Shown piece by piece: positions 23,411 through 32,277 of a DNA stretch of 64,000 bases. How positions within the stretch are numbered: position 1 is the first letter of the stretch; each line of letters begins with the position of its first letter. The translations under genes were made by a program, and so were the position numbers. The DNA lies in the NCBI RefSeq assembly GCF_002005305.1, contig NZ_CP014782.1, positions 3,968,001 through 4,032,000 of the forward strand, given 5' to 3'. The notes beneath the pieces are model-generated. The model was not told the origin of the DNA. It worked only from the letters and a program-made list of their open reading frames with translations, and ran no database searches. This DNA is from Shewanella psychrophila. GTDB lineage: Bacteria > Pseudomonadota > Gammaproteobacteria > Enterobacterales > Shewanellaceae.

Positions 23411-25447
23411 TTACTTACACCTATGTAGATCTACGTTCATTTTGGTATCTGGCCCATATTCAGCCAAAGCTTTTTTTGCTTCGACATCCATGATTCCCAC
23501 GCGGCTAGCTGATTCTCCTCCTTTTGTGTTCCACTGTGAACCGATAGACTTATTGACACTAGCATCACCGAGATCGAGTGTTATGTCCTTTCCTTTGATG
23601 TCTTTACCATCAAAGCCTCCAGCAACCATATCAGGGTTATGCAATGCATTTAGGGTTTTCATATCAGCAAGAGTTAGTTCAGTTGCCTTATCTAAAGCAT
23701 CTTGTCCCAACATCCCCTCTTTTTGCAGTTGGTCTTTATATTTTTTTACTAATTTCTTCTTAAAATCCTTCCTTGCCTTTTCTTGAGCTGGCCCAGTCCC
23801 TATACGCCCAATGTCATTATATGCAGCTCGATTATCTATGTATTGCTGCACAGTCATACTATTTAAGCCATCTTGTTGGCCCTTCAACTGTCTGTCATAT
23901 TCGGTTGCATCACCCTTCTTATTCTGTTTGAAGCAGGCGACATTATGCCTAGGCGCAACGACAAACTTAGCTTTTTTGTCATCAGGTATTTTATCTGACT
24001 TGCTTCTATCCAGAGAAAGTTCATTCTCTTTCTTATAAGGGGTAATGTCATGGTGGTTATTGATTTTTTTCAGCGATTGAGAAATATCTGTCACTATCTC
24101 AATCGTGGCCTCAAGGGCTTTGCCGCCTTTTCGGCTGGCCGTTGCTGCAATTAAGATAGCCGCGGCCACCGGGCCACCAGCACCACCGGCTAATGTACCT
24201 ACTGCAGTACCGCCTGTAACCACCGCGGTATCCATGCCCATCTGTGTCACTTGATAGGCCGACAGCTCTGCGAGCTTATCTTCAGGGAGAGCGGCCAAAA
24301 TACGCACTGGAAGACTGGCGAGCATCTCACGACTCGTTGGATCGCTCAATAGCAAAATCAATGTTTCCATCGACTTGTTGGCTTGTTTAAACCGTTGATC
24401 ACCTCTGACTTCCCACTGCTTGAATTTGGCTTCTAACTCTTTGATGTCACCTGTACTAATAGCATCTATCAGTACCGTGATATCAATATCAGCCACCTCC
24501 ATCAACTCACCAAATTCCCCTAAATTGGGTAGATACTCATTGAATCCGTTGGTCGCCCCTTGTTTTGTTGACTTGGCCAGTCCCCATAACTGAGACAATG
24601 AGGTGCGGTTATTGAAAGCATCACTTTGTGCTTTTAATCCAGCTAGCTTTTCATCCACTGCGGATCTGAAAGACTCTGACAGGGCAACTATTTCGGTCTG
24701 CTTGTCATTGGGGTCTGGTTGGTTTTTAAGGACTTGCTGTGCGACTTGAGTCGCAGTGTCATCCAGAGCCCTGTTAAGTTGTTGGTATTGCGCCTCCAGG
24801 GCTGACTCAGCTTCGGCTTTTTCAGCTTCATCACCGAACATAACTTGCGCAGGGTAATTAGGCCCCCCTTCGACCATGGCCCAGCCTTTTTCACTGAGCA
24901 CGCCTTTGATGACCGTATTGCCAGGGTCGCTAAAAATGACGCTATAGGGCACATTACTGGCATAGGTCTTTTCACTGTCATCGTAACAAAGCTCAAGTTC
25001 TAGCTTAGGCGGTGGCTTAGCAAAGTTATCACTAATGAGAGCTGGCTTAGGTTTATTTTGCGCCTCCTTTATTCGCGATGTGTCAGCGATATAATCCAGA
25101 GGCGGCGAAGGGTGTAGGTTGCCATTATTATTGGCAGTATAGAGTGAGCTACTGCCTGCTGACTCAAAGCGCCGGGTTAGCTGTGACAGTGTTTGAGCAC
25201 TGATACCATTACCGTATGATGAATTAGCAAGGGGATGGCCTTGTTCCATGGCAAAAGCTGGCGAGGTGGGTGTATCACTGAGCACTACGCTCTCACCTTG
25301 TTCCAAATCGCTTTTTACTTTGTCCAGTGAGCGGCCTGAAGGGGTAATGGCCTGCCAATCACTGTCGCTAAGGCTGGATAAATCTGACTCAATGAGTGCC
25401 GCATCATGCAGCATTAATGAATCAACTGAGGCTAAACGTATCGACAT
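23411..25447 (-). CDS. Polymorphic DNase toxin (Ntox15/Tde-like), phage-borne
   Basis: 678 residues. 1-150: polar leader without signal peptide. About 150-205: beta-rich segment. About 205-400: helical. 405-437: hydrophobic Gly/Ala segment with GxxxG steps (TGGTAVGTLAGGAGG), like the glycine zipper of Tde1. 500-678: Ntox15-type nuclease with the HxxD motif HNPD at 603-606 and NKSIGSQW at 632-639. These DNases are type VI secretion effectors in Agrobacterium. Here the gene sits in a prophage between mor and the endolysin, with its immunity gene 1 base downstream. The N-terminal 470 residues are nearly identical to copy 2; the tips differ. How it is delivered is not shown by the sequence. Confidence 0.85.
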   Translation of the reverse strand: MSIRLASVDSLMLHDAALIESDLSSLSDSDWQAITPSGRSLDKVKSDLEQGESVVLSDTPTSPAFAMEQGHPLANSSYGNGISAQTLSQLTRRFESAGSSSLYTANNNGNLHPSPPLDYIADTSRIKEAQNKPKPALISDNFAKPPPKLELELCYDDSEKTYASNVPYSVIFSDPGNTVIKGVLSEKGWAMVEGGPNYPAQVMFGDEAEKAEAESALEAQYQQLNRALDDTATQVAQQVLKNQPDPNDKQTEIVALSESFRSAVDEKLAGLKAQSDAFNNRTSLSQLWGLAKSTKQGATNGFNEYLPNLGEFGELMEVADIDITVLIDAISTGDIKELEAKFKQWEVRGDQRFKQANKSMETLILLLSDPTSREMLASLPVRILAALPEDKLAELSAYQVTQMGMDTAVVTGGTAVGTLAGGAGGPVAAAILIAATASRKGGKALEATIEIVTDISQSLKKINNHHDITPYKKENELSLDRSKSDKIPDDKKAKFVVAPRHNVACFKQNKKGDATEYDRQLKGQQDGLNSMTVQQYIDNRAAYNDIGRIGTGPAQEKARKDFKKKLVKKYKDQLQKEGMLGQDALDKATELTLADMKTLNALHNPDMVAGGFDGKDIKGKDITLDLGDASVNKSIGSQWNTKGGESASRVGIMDVEAKKALAEYGPDTKMNVDLHRCK

Positions 25448-25736
25448 ACTGCGTGACTTCCTGTTACTGCATGGTAAATCGTTCTATATAGAATTCTCAG
25501 CATGCAGCAAAAAACGCACCAAGATTGTATCTTCAGCGTTTATCTGGATTTCAGTGTTGAATTGGGTGCTGCTGGGCAAGATATGGCCCAGCATCGAGCA
25601 AGAAGTTGCCCAGCGGGCAAGAAATGGCCCAGCTATTTTGAAAGGATTGGTGACTCGATATTTTATGCTCTTTTACTCTAACCAAATTTGAGGCATTAAC
25701 CTGCTAGCGCCTCAATTCGAGTTTTTACTAATAGCA
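25448..25736 (-). promoter_or_regulatory. Regulatory region between mor and the toxin gene, with repeated dyads
   Basis: 289 bases without a gene. At 25572-25591 CTGGGC-N8-GCCCAG is a perfect dyad; a half-matching unit follows at about 25596-25613 and a third at 25614-25632. Copy 2 has only one dyad (43283-43302), so this array arose by local duplication. Position just after the Mor gene suggests Mor-dependent activation of the toxin and late genes. The gene start at 25447 has AGGAAG 10 bases upstream. Confidence 0.55.
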
Positions 25737-26174
25737 TCAAAACAACCTTCTCTGCTTCCTCGCCACAAACGCCGCCCTCTGCTCAGCGATAATTTGACTC
25801 ACGCGGCGTTCGGTGAGGCCGTAGTCACGGGATAGCTGCTCTAAGTTGTTACCTTTGAACTCACGCCAAATACGGATATCACGCAGGGCATCTTTGAGGC
25901 GCTCGCCATTAGGAATATAAAGGTCTCGGCCACCAAGATAAGTACTTAAGGTGGTGGCTAAGGCTTCGCTAATAACCATAGCATTACCGACCTTTTGACC
26001 CTCTAAAGTAATTCGCATTAGCTCACAAATGCTTTGTAGGGTCGATGGCCAGCGCTTGATATAGTCTGAACGCTCGTCAGGTTTGAGTGTTTGCAGGGTT
26101 TCCAGTGCTTGTTCAAGCTCAAAAGCATTGCTATGAATTAAATCCATTTGTTCTTTATGCATCATCTTGTTCAC
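25737..26174 (-). CDS. mor: Mor transcription activator (middle/late switch)
   Basis: 145 residues of the Mor/C family: dimerisation part (EALATTLSTYLGGRDLYIPNG) and a C-terminal helix-turn-helix (GNNLEQLSRDYGLTERRVSQII). In Mu, Mor activates the middle promoter. The gene overlaps gemA at its start, and the region downstream holds dyads that may be its targets. It could equally be called C, since only one family member is present. Confidence 0.9.
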   Translation of the reverse strand: MNKMMHKEQMDLIHSNAFELEQALETLQTLKPDERSDYIKRWPSTLQSICELMRITLEGQKVGNAMVISEALATTLSTYLGGRDLYIPNGERLKDALRDIRIWREFKGNNLEQLSRDYGLTERRVSQIIAEQRAAFVARKQRRLF

Positions 26175-26787
26175 AAGATAGCCCTCCGTTGGCTTGAGTT
26201 AGATATAGCTTAACGATATCGTTGTAACTGACTAATTGACCACCTTGAATTAGTGCTGACTCGCTGTCTTTTAGACGTTGAATCAACACACGCTTATGCC
26301 AGTTTTTAAGACTTTCGAGTACACGATTAGCCATGCTGTCAGTCAGCCAGGCTGTACTATCAACGCCCTTACCACTTCCTTCACTACCCTGCCCAGCCTT
26401 AGCTCCCTTCGTTATTCGCCGAACATAGGCATCTAATGCCGTTTCGCTACCGTCGTGAACGATATTGTGCTGGCTCATGATTATCCAGACTGCACGAATT
26501 TTATCGATTTTTGGCACCTTACTCTGACCTGATGCAGGGCTTAAACGCCCTTTAAACTGGCTTTTACTGCGCTTTGATATCGGTTTAAACCCCTTTTGTT
26601 TGAAGCCTGCTAACGCTTGCTCGAGTTCTGGTAGGTTCATGGCACGTAATGAGTCTTTACCAGTACTGGCTTTGAGCATGCTTCTATAAAGCTGTTCATC
26701 CAGATTTAAGTTCGATTTGGCGACATTAATCAGGGTAATGAGTCGTTTTTTGTGGCTTTTATTAAGCGCTGGTACATTTGGATTCAT
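26155..26787 (-). CDS. gemA: GemA-like early regulator (Mu gp16, DUF1018)
   Basis: 210 residues: KKRLITLINVAKSNLNLDEQLYRSML, the SLRAMNLPELEQALAGFKQKGF motif and KIRAVWIIMSQHNIV are typical of the gp16/GemA family. In Mu, GemA modifies host gene expression and topology early in lytic growth. The end overlaps the mor gene by about 20 bases, implying co-translation. Confidence 0.9.
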   Translation of the reverse strand: MNPNVPALNKSHKKRLITLINVAKSNLNLDEQLYRSMLKASTGKDSLRAMNLPELEQALAGFKQKGFKPISKRSKSQFKGRLSPASGQSKVPKIDKIRAVWIIMSQHNIVHDGSETALDAYVRRITKGAKAGQGSEGSGKGVDSTAWLTDSMANRVLESLKNWHKRVLIQRLKDSESALIQGGQLVSYNDIVKLYLTQANGGLSCEQDDA

Positions 26788-26843
26788 ACAGCCTCCTGGC
26801 TAAACTGCGGGCGATAACGGATATTACAGCCCGCGGTCGTTGA

Positions 26844-27467
26844 CTAAAGTGAACTAATATCCATGGAAAGCTGGCTGTATTTTCCACTTGGCATACGCTC
26901 ATACAGACGTAAATATTCGCTAGTGCCAGTGATTTGAATCGCATCGGCAATCGCATCCATGGCTTGCTGCCAAGTAGTATCCTCGATGTCGAGTTGACGC
27001 AGACTCAGCACCTGATTGACGTTAATTCGTCCCTGTTGGTCGACGCGGAACGCATGCTCCACCATGGCCATTAATCGCGTGTCAGCGCCACCTGACCAGG
27101 AGTGGATGCACTCATCTATCAGCGCTTTAGCAGTTTGGATGCGTTCGTCAAACACCCGGTGCTCTCCTACCGCTCGGCGAATCTGGTATTGTCCATCAAA
27201 GCTAGTTAGCGAAACATTGCCTTTACTGCCGCCAAATTTGACGCCATATTCACTAGCACTTAAATCAACAAAGTCGATGATTTGCCCCATAGTGGCCAAC
27301 TTAAAATCCAGCATCGCCTGACGTAGAACTTTGGCAGCTTTAACTATGTCACTCACAACATCATCACGTACTTTGTCTATAGGCTTTATCTGTTCCTCTG
27401 GCACTAAATGTCCTGACGCATTTTGACGAAATCCTACAGGAGTAGTTTGTGTGGTTTGGTTGTTCAT
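26844..27467 (-). CDS. DUF3164 phage early protein
   Basis: 207 residues. Signature stretches are VGFRQNASGHLVPEEQIKP and later FGGSKGNVSLTSFDGQYQI with RVDQQGRINVNQVLSLRQL. This family is always in the early region of Mu-like phages between MuB and GemA; its biochemical role is unknown. No membrane or signal sequence. Confidence 0.88.
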   Translation of the reverse strand: MNNQTTQTTPVGFRQNASGHLVPEEQIKPIDKVRDDVVSDIVKAAKVLRQAMLDFKLATMGQIIDFVDLSASEYGVKFGGSKGNVSLTSFDGQYQIRRAVGEHRVFDERIQTAKALIDECIHSWSGGADTRLMAMVEHAFRVDQQGRINVNQVLSLRQLDIEDTTWQQAMDAIADAIQITGTSEYLRLYERMPSGKYSQLSMDISSL

Positions 27468-27680
27468 CTACTTATCCTCATTCCAACGAATACAAAATCC
27501 AGCGAATTGCACTGCATTGCAGCAACAGCGTATCCCTTTTATGTTTTCTATAATCTCAACTGCACGTTGTTGAAAATCTTTGCTTGGTTTGTCTATAGTG
27601 ATCACCTTGTCCTGTATACGAAGTACCTTCATATTTTTAAGACACAAGGCACTGACAACGTTACTTTTCGAATTTTTCAT
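27468..27680 (-). CDS. Small early protein, unknown
   Basis: Start set at 27680 (MKNSKSNVV) because AAGGAAAG lies just upstream; this gives 70 residues and a short overlap with the previous gene. It has a Cys cluster (GIRCCCNAVQFAGFC) that may bind metal, and a basic N-terminal half. No family recognised. Confidence 0.6.
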   Translation of the reverse strand: MKNSKSNVVSALCLKNMKVLRIQDKVITIDKPSKDFQQRAVEIIENIKGIRCCCNAVQFAGFCIRWNEDK

Positions 27681-28218
27681 TTTCTTTCCTTGCCTCAACA
27701 GTTGCCTGCAGTTGAATGAGTTTGTTGTATCTAAGCTCCATGGCTTTGAGTTCTTGTTTAAGCAACTCACACAGTTGCCTGACGCCCCCGTTGTCAGTAA
27801 CAGATTGACGTTCTAATCGGCTATATACCGCATCTGCGCTATAGCGTTTAGGTGTTGACGCATCTGTATTTACAGTCATGGCAATACGCTTAAACTGCTT
27901 TTTTATTGGCAAGACAGAGTGCTCACAACCACTTCTACAAGCTCGGTATAGCCTTAATCGGATCGGATTACTGGTTGAAGTATTTCCCTGGTACTTGTCA
28001 CATTGATGCATAGGGATATCGCCTAAAATGGGACAATGCACCATACGGTTCATATAGGCTCCTTCGACAAGCTTCTGCATCCGTTCCAAATCACCTGGGT
28101 ATTTGTCATTAATTAGCTGACTCACTACTGTTTTCGATACCCCAAGCTCTTTACCAACATCCTCTTGCCCATGAGCAGCAGCCTGCTCTTTGAGAATTTG
28201 CTGCCATTTATTCATCAT
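27661..28218 (-). CDS. Early regulator with helix-turn-helix and Cys motif
   Basis: 185 residues from 28218 (AAGGA upstream). Residues 1-50 are a helix-turn-helix (HGQEDVGKELGVSKTVVSQLI). The central part has a conserved cysteine arrangement, CPILGDIPMHQCDKYQ and RLYRACRSGC, typical of a group of Mu-like phage regulators, and the C-terminus is coiled coil. Likely an early transcription regulator; target unknown. Confidence 0.72.
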   Translation of the reverse strand: MMNKWQQILKEQAAAHGQEDVGKELGVSKTVVSQLINDKYPGDLERMQKLVEGAYMNRMVHCPILGDIPMHQCDKYQGNTSTSNPIRLRLYRACRSGCEHSVLPIKKQFKRIAMTVNTDASTPKRYSADAVYSRLERQSVTDNGGVRQLCELLKQELKAMELRYNKLIQLQATVEARKENEKFEK

Positions 28219-28780
28219 TTTCATCCTTGAATGGGTAGAAAGTTTGCTTGTTTTGATCCCACATTCCACCCCGCTGAGTCTTGGGGTACAAACGGCCAAG
28301 ATCTATTGCTAACCGAAATTTCACACATGATTTTCCCGTCGCATTTGTGGTTCGAGTAACCCGTCTGACTAAGCCACTCTTTTCTAAATGCCATACATAG
28401 TTGTTTATTAGTGATTCAGATGCATCGGTCGTCGTTTTTAACAAAGTGACGGTAAACACCCGATGGATTCTGATGGCATTCCATAGCTGTTGAGAACGCG
28501 TCGACATTTTTCTTCTTCTCGGGCTCTTTCTTACCTTTGGTTGATCAACTGTTAGTAACTGACGTTCGATACAAGCCCGATAGATGTACCCTTTGTCTTT
28601 TGCTCTTCTCTCAATAATTTCAATGGCATTCTTCCTTAATAATGTTCTCGTCAAACCTACAATCTGATTAGTTTTAACGTTGAGTAACTGTGCAATTTCT
28701 TTGCACGTAAAAGAAGTTTTGTTACACATCAACCCCCACGCTTGATGCGTTACACTCCTGTTGTTCCCTAGGGTAGCCAT
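28208..28780 (-). CDS. Early protein with two winged-helix domains
   Basis: 190 residues. Residues about 20-70 (FTCKEIAQLLNVKTNQIVGLT) and about 95-160 (SQQLWNAIRIHRVFTVTLL and ESLINNYVWHLEKSGLVRR) each look like a winged helix, joined by a very basic linker SPRRRKM. It is likely DNA-binding. It lies between MuB and the Cys-motif regulator. No closer family recognised. Confidence 0.68.
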   Translation of the reverse strand: MATLGNNRSVTHQAWGLMCNKTSFTCKEIAQLLNVKTNQIVGLTRTLLRKNAIEIIERRAKDKGYIYRACIERQLLTVDQPKVRKSPRRRKMSTRSQQLWNAIRIHRVFTVTLLKTTTDASESLINNYVWHLEKSGLVRRVTRTTNATGKSCVKFRLAIDLGRLYPKTQRGGMWDQNKQTFYPFKDENDE

Positions 28781-28838
28781 ACTTCTATCCTTTACTCTTC
28801 TTATTGGATTAGCGCACTGATAACAGCCTCTTTAATCG

Positions 28839-29567
28839 TTAGCGTCGGCCATGGTTAAGGAATAGCTGCCCGTCGCCCCACAACTCTTTATCGATATAAT
28901 CTTTCTCATTGGTCAGGGCAAAACGCTCAATTTTCTCTAGCGCAATGAGTATCCGTCTGACCTCCCCACCACTGCGCACCCGAATGAAATCCAACAGGTC
29001 TTCGCCTACCTTTATTCCCTGCTCTAATAGTTCACAGGCAAACATGCTGACGTCTTCATTATCTGCAGGCATAAACTCCACCCATTCGCTAATTCGATTG
29101 AACAACTGCTTACGGTGACTAATGCGGCGGGCAATCTCTTCCATACCGATAAGGACAACAGGTAATTCGGTGGCATCGTATAAGTCTCGAATGGTTTCCA
29201 TGGTCTTAGCCTGCCCGATAATGTGATCCGCCTCATCGACGAACAGGGCTATCTGCTGCTCATTCATGGTATTGGTGATGAAATCCACCGATTTACGCAG
29301 TGGGTACATAGGCTCTGAACCTAGCTCCTTCATGACTCGGGCAAGAAATGAACTAGGGGTATCTGTGGCATAACAACGCACATAAACGGGAAGATTCCCC
29401 ATCGCGGTAAGCTGGTTAAACATATAGGTGACTGTTGTGGTCTTGCCGAAACCACTGGCCCCATGAATAAGCCCAATGCCAGGGGTGATCTCGCTTCTAC
29501 TTTGCAGATTGGAGAACATATCTTGGGTGCGTAGTACGTTTTTTACTTCTACTGTTTTATGTTTCAT
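28839..29567 (-). CDS. MuB-like transposition ATPase
   Basis: 242 residues of AAA+ type: Walker A GASGFGKTTTV (about 35-45), Walker B IALFVDEADHI (about 97-107), then sensor-type IGMEEIARRI. MuB-type proteins bind target DNA, stimulate MuA and give target immunity. It follows the transposase gene by 77 bases. It is shorter than Mu gpB (312 residues), which is normal for B3-type phages. Confidence 0.93.
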   Translation of the reverse strand: MKHKTVEVKNVLRTQDMFSNLQSRSEITPGIGLIHGASGFGKTTTVTYMFNQLTAMGNLPVYVRCYATDTPSSFLARVMKELGSEPMYPLRKSVDFITNTMNEQQIALFVDEADHIIGQAKTMETIRDLYDATELPVVLIGMEEIARRISHRKQLFNRISEWVEFMPADNEDVSMFACELLEQGIKVGEDLLDFIRVRSGGEVRRILIALEKIERFALTNEKDYIDKELWGDGQLFLNHGRR

Positions 29568-29643
29568 AATGTCTTTCCTTGGAGTTAGCTTTGGTTTTAC
29601 TTGGGTTTAATCTGGCATTAACCAGGGTTTATAGGTTGAGCAG

Positions 29644-31866
29644 CTATTTCACTTGCTGGTGAGGCTGCTTAGCCTGTTTTAAAATCTTGTCTAGTCGATT
29701 ACGCTGCAACGCGTTATTCAGTCGATACTTCCTCAACCATTTTTGCTCTGTTTCATTGAGTTCACGGTTAAGCGAGTCTGCTGTGAGCATCGCTGCTTTC
29801 TCATGATCACTACGTACAATATGACTCTCCTGCACAGCCTGACTTTCTCGTCGCATTTGCATTGCCTCACGTTGGCGCTCGATGGCCATGAGTTCTGTTT
29901 CACTCAGTTGATTTTGTTTCTGTATAACGGCATTGCTTAGGCCATGAATGGCTGCATTGGTGTGACTGGCGGTCTGTTCGAAGTGAGTAAGAGTGGCGCG
30001 ATAGGCTTTCTTTTGTGCCAATTCGTCAGCATAAAGAGTGTTAATGCCAAACTCTTCCTGCAACCGTTTGGCTGTTTTACGAAAGGTGGCAAGCTCTTTC
30101 TGAGTCTGCTTACGACGCTCACGGAAGGCCACAGGAGAGATCCCTTTATTGACCAAATCCATGTTGACGGCGTCGACATATTCTTGCCAGCTATCTTCGG
30201 GGTAAAGCGTGGCGCGACCAATATCATTAGGGTCGATAAACACCCTCACCTGTTGACGTTGCCACTGAACTTCCATTAGCTCCGGTGCGGTATATTTAAC
30301 ACCACCGGCTTTGATATAGCCGCGAGTGACTTTGGCTGTGCCAATAAAGTTAAGCAGGGTGTCGAGTACATGCGGATTAGTGATCAATCGTTTTTGATAA
30401 CCGGACTCTGCATAAAGCTCAAATGGTGTTTTAGCTAAAGTGTCATGTTCAACATGGTGATAGTCGAACTCTAGGTAGTCATTCAATACCTGCTGCAATT
30501 GCACAGGAGTAAGGGCCAACTGTAGTCTTTCGGCCTCGACTTTCTTCTTGCCTTGGCCAATACGCTTGGCAAAGTTATGCATCGCTTCAATCTGCTGCCT
30601 ATCGTTGACGCTATGACCGATGTAACCTGGCATCTTTTCCATTAATACACGGCTCATGGTGCCAAAGAACCGCTCGATAAATGGTTTTTCCCAACCTGAA
30701 AATGCAGCCGCTTTAGAGATCTTTAAATCCAACATATTGAAGATGGTGGTCGTTCGCTTTGATACGTAGTCGCTACCGTTATCGGTGCGCATGATCGCCC
30801 CTTCTTCGGGTATTCCCCATTCAAGCAACGTTTTACGAAGCAATAAGCAGATAGCCTCACTATTAGAGGTGGGTGATACGATTAATTGAACCCGATGTGT
30901 GTAGGCATCTATCACCGCTACAACACTATGGCGGGTGAGTTTTCCATTAACGTTAAGCTCAATATCAGTGGGAGTTGAGTCGAACTCCCACACCTGATTA
31001 GGGCCATCAATCTGCGGGTACATGGTGGAAAATAGCGGACGGTATTTGTCTGTGTATTTCGTGGGGTTAACTGTATAAGCCAATGCAACTTCATGCTTTT
31101 CAGCATAAGCGATAAGCCAGCGCTTAAATGAACTGATAGAGGGAATTTCCCAGCCATACTTATCGGCGCGGATCTTAGCCATACCTCTTACAGCTTTGGC
31201 TTGATTAATCATGTGTGGCTTACTGGTGACCAACGCCAATAAGAATTCACCCAAGCATGGTTGTTCATCAATTTTGGACTGTTTGACTGCTTTATACTGC
31301 GCAGATAGTCCGATTATCCCTTGCTTACTATAAGCTTTAGACCAGCGATAAAGAGTTCTTTCAGCAGCTTGTTTAACGTGAGTACGAACATCTTCATCGG
31401 GTAAAATGAGATCTGAATTAAAGCCTTTAACAAAAGCATTAATACCTTCCGCTTTATTACCAACATCAATATACGGTGCAATGAATTGCTCAAAGCTATT
31501 AATCACTCTTTCGCGTGCTTTGGCTTTTGCCTGCTTAGTTTCATTCAGACACATAAACAGCGCCATTCCCTGACTTTTCAGATCAATGCGAGCTTGTCTG
31601 CACTGTACACCTTTGACCTCAACCTTTTTTATCGCTGACTTGGCAGCTACAATTATAGGATCATAGCTACCTTCTACTTGCTTAGCCTTTATATAAGCTT
31701 GAGTTTCGATAGGAAGTGAATCGATATGGTATTCATTGCCTTTGCCAACAATTTTTTTACGAGATAGGTAATTTTCTCTTATGCATTTCTCTCTAGTTCG
31801 CCTATCTGTACTGGGGAATCCTGGTAGATCAGCAAGCTCTTTTGGTGTGTACCATTGCTTACTCAT
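29644..31866 (-). CDS. MuA-type transposase (DDE recombinase)
   Basis: About 740 residues from MSKQWYTPKELADLPG (start 31866). Domains: N-terminal Mu-type winged helix that binds the end/enhancer; helical end-binding domains; DDE catalytic core with D in VWEFDSTPTDIELN, D in AIMRTDNGSDYV, E in KPFIERFFGTM; then the Mu-transposase C-terminal beta barrel (KAGGVKYTAPELMEVQW) and a basic coiled tail that contacts MuB. It cuts and joins phage ends during integration and replicative transposition. The start overlaps the Ner-like gene. Confidence 0.95.
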   Translation of the reverse strand: MSKQWYTPKELADLPGFPSTDRRTREKCIRENYLSRKKIVGKGNEYHIDSLPIETQAYIKAKQVEGSYDPIIVAAKSAIKKVEVKGVQCRQARIDLKSQGMALFMCLNETKQAKAKARERVINSFEQFIAPYIDVGNKAEGINAFVKGFNSDLILPDEDVRTHVKQAAERTLYRWSKAYSKQGIIGLSAQYKAVKQSKIDEQPCLGEFLLALVTSKPHMINQAKAVRGMAKIRADKYGWEIPSISSFKRWLIAYAEKHEVALAYTVNPTKYTDKYRPLFSTMYPQIDGPNQVWEFDSTPTDIELNVNGKLTRHSVVAVIDAYTHRVQLIVSPTSNSEAICLLLRKTLLEWGIPEEGAIMRTDNGSDYVSKRTTTIFNMLDLKISKAAAFSGWEKPFIERFFGTMSRVLMEKMPGYIGHSVNDRQQIEAMHNFAKRIGQGKKKVEAERLQLALTPVQLQQVLNDYLEFDYHHVEHDTLAKTPFELYAESGYQKRLITNPHVLDTLLNFIGTAKVTRGYIKAGGVKYTAPELMEVQWQRQQVRVFIDPNDIGRATLYPEDSWQEYVDAVNMDLVNKGISPVAFRERRKQTQKELATFRKTAKRLQEEFGINTLYADELAQKKAYRATLTHFEQTASHTNAAIHGLSNAVIQKQNQLSETELMAIERQREAMQMRRESQAVQESHIVRSDHEKAAMLTADSLNRELNETEQKWLRKYRLNNALQRNRLDKILKQAKQPHQQVK

Positions 31867-32086
31867 TTTCTTCCCCCAACAGATCAACACCTATCGTTTT
31901 ACTAAGATCTGCAACAATCTGACGAGATAGGGGTCTTTTTGGTTTACGCTTCATATTGGGCGCAAAAGCTTTTATACAATCTAAGACCGTACGAGGATGA
32001 TAACCATGCTCAATCCCCCATGCGCGACAGCTCATTCCCTGGGCTCTTAACGCCGCATGTATGTGATTTGCATTGTCTATTTTCAT
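31859..32086 (-). CDS. Ner-like / BcepMu gp16-family regulator
   Basis: 75 residues from MKIDNANHIH (32086). The pattern HAALRAQGMSCRAWGIEHGYHPRTV is the BcepMu gp16-type phage protein, a small helix-turn-helix placed in front of the transposase. In Mu the corresponding position is Ner, which shuts off the early promoter and the repressor promoter. Its stop overlaps the transposase start. Confidence 0.8.
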   Translation of the reverse strand: MKIDNANHIHAALRAQGMSCRAWGIEHGYHPRTVLDCIKAFAPNMKRKPKRPLSRQIVADLSKTIGVDLLGEENE

Positions 32087-32277
32087 AATATATTTCCATG
32101 TTATGATTACTAGTCGCGCATTTGGCAAGTAGCCATGTGCGCGATAAAGCAATCATAGATCGAGAAATAGTAAGCGATCAAGTCCTTTTTGATGCGACCT
32201 TTGCTTACTTTTTCTCTCAGACTTAGAATCTTAAAATAAAAGAATATAAAACAATGACATATGGAGATTCGGACTCT
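32087..32277. promoter_or_regulatory. Divergent early/repressor control region
   Basis: 190 bases between the Ner-like gene (-) and the repressor (+). TCGCGCA (32114-32120) and TGCGCGA (32138-32144) form one dyad. GAGAAATAGTAAGC (32162-32175) and GCTTACTTTTTCTC (32203-32216) form a second, with 13 of 14 bases matching, and an ATCAA/TTGAT pair lies between its arms. These are the best candidates for repressor and Ner operators over the early promoter. Confidence 0.75.
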
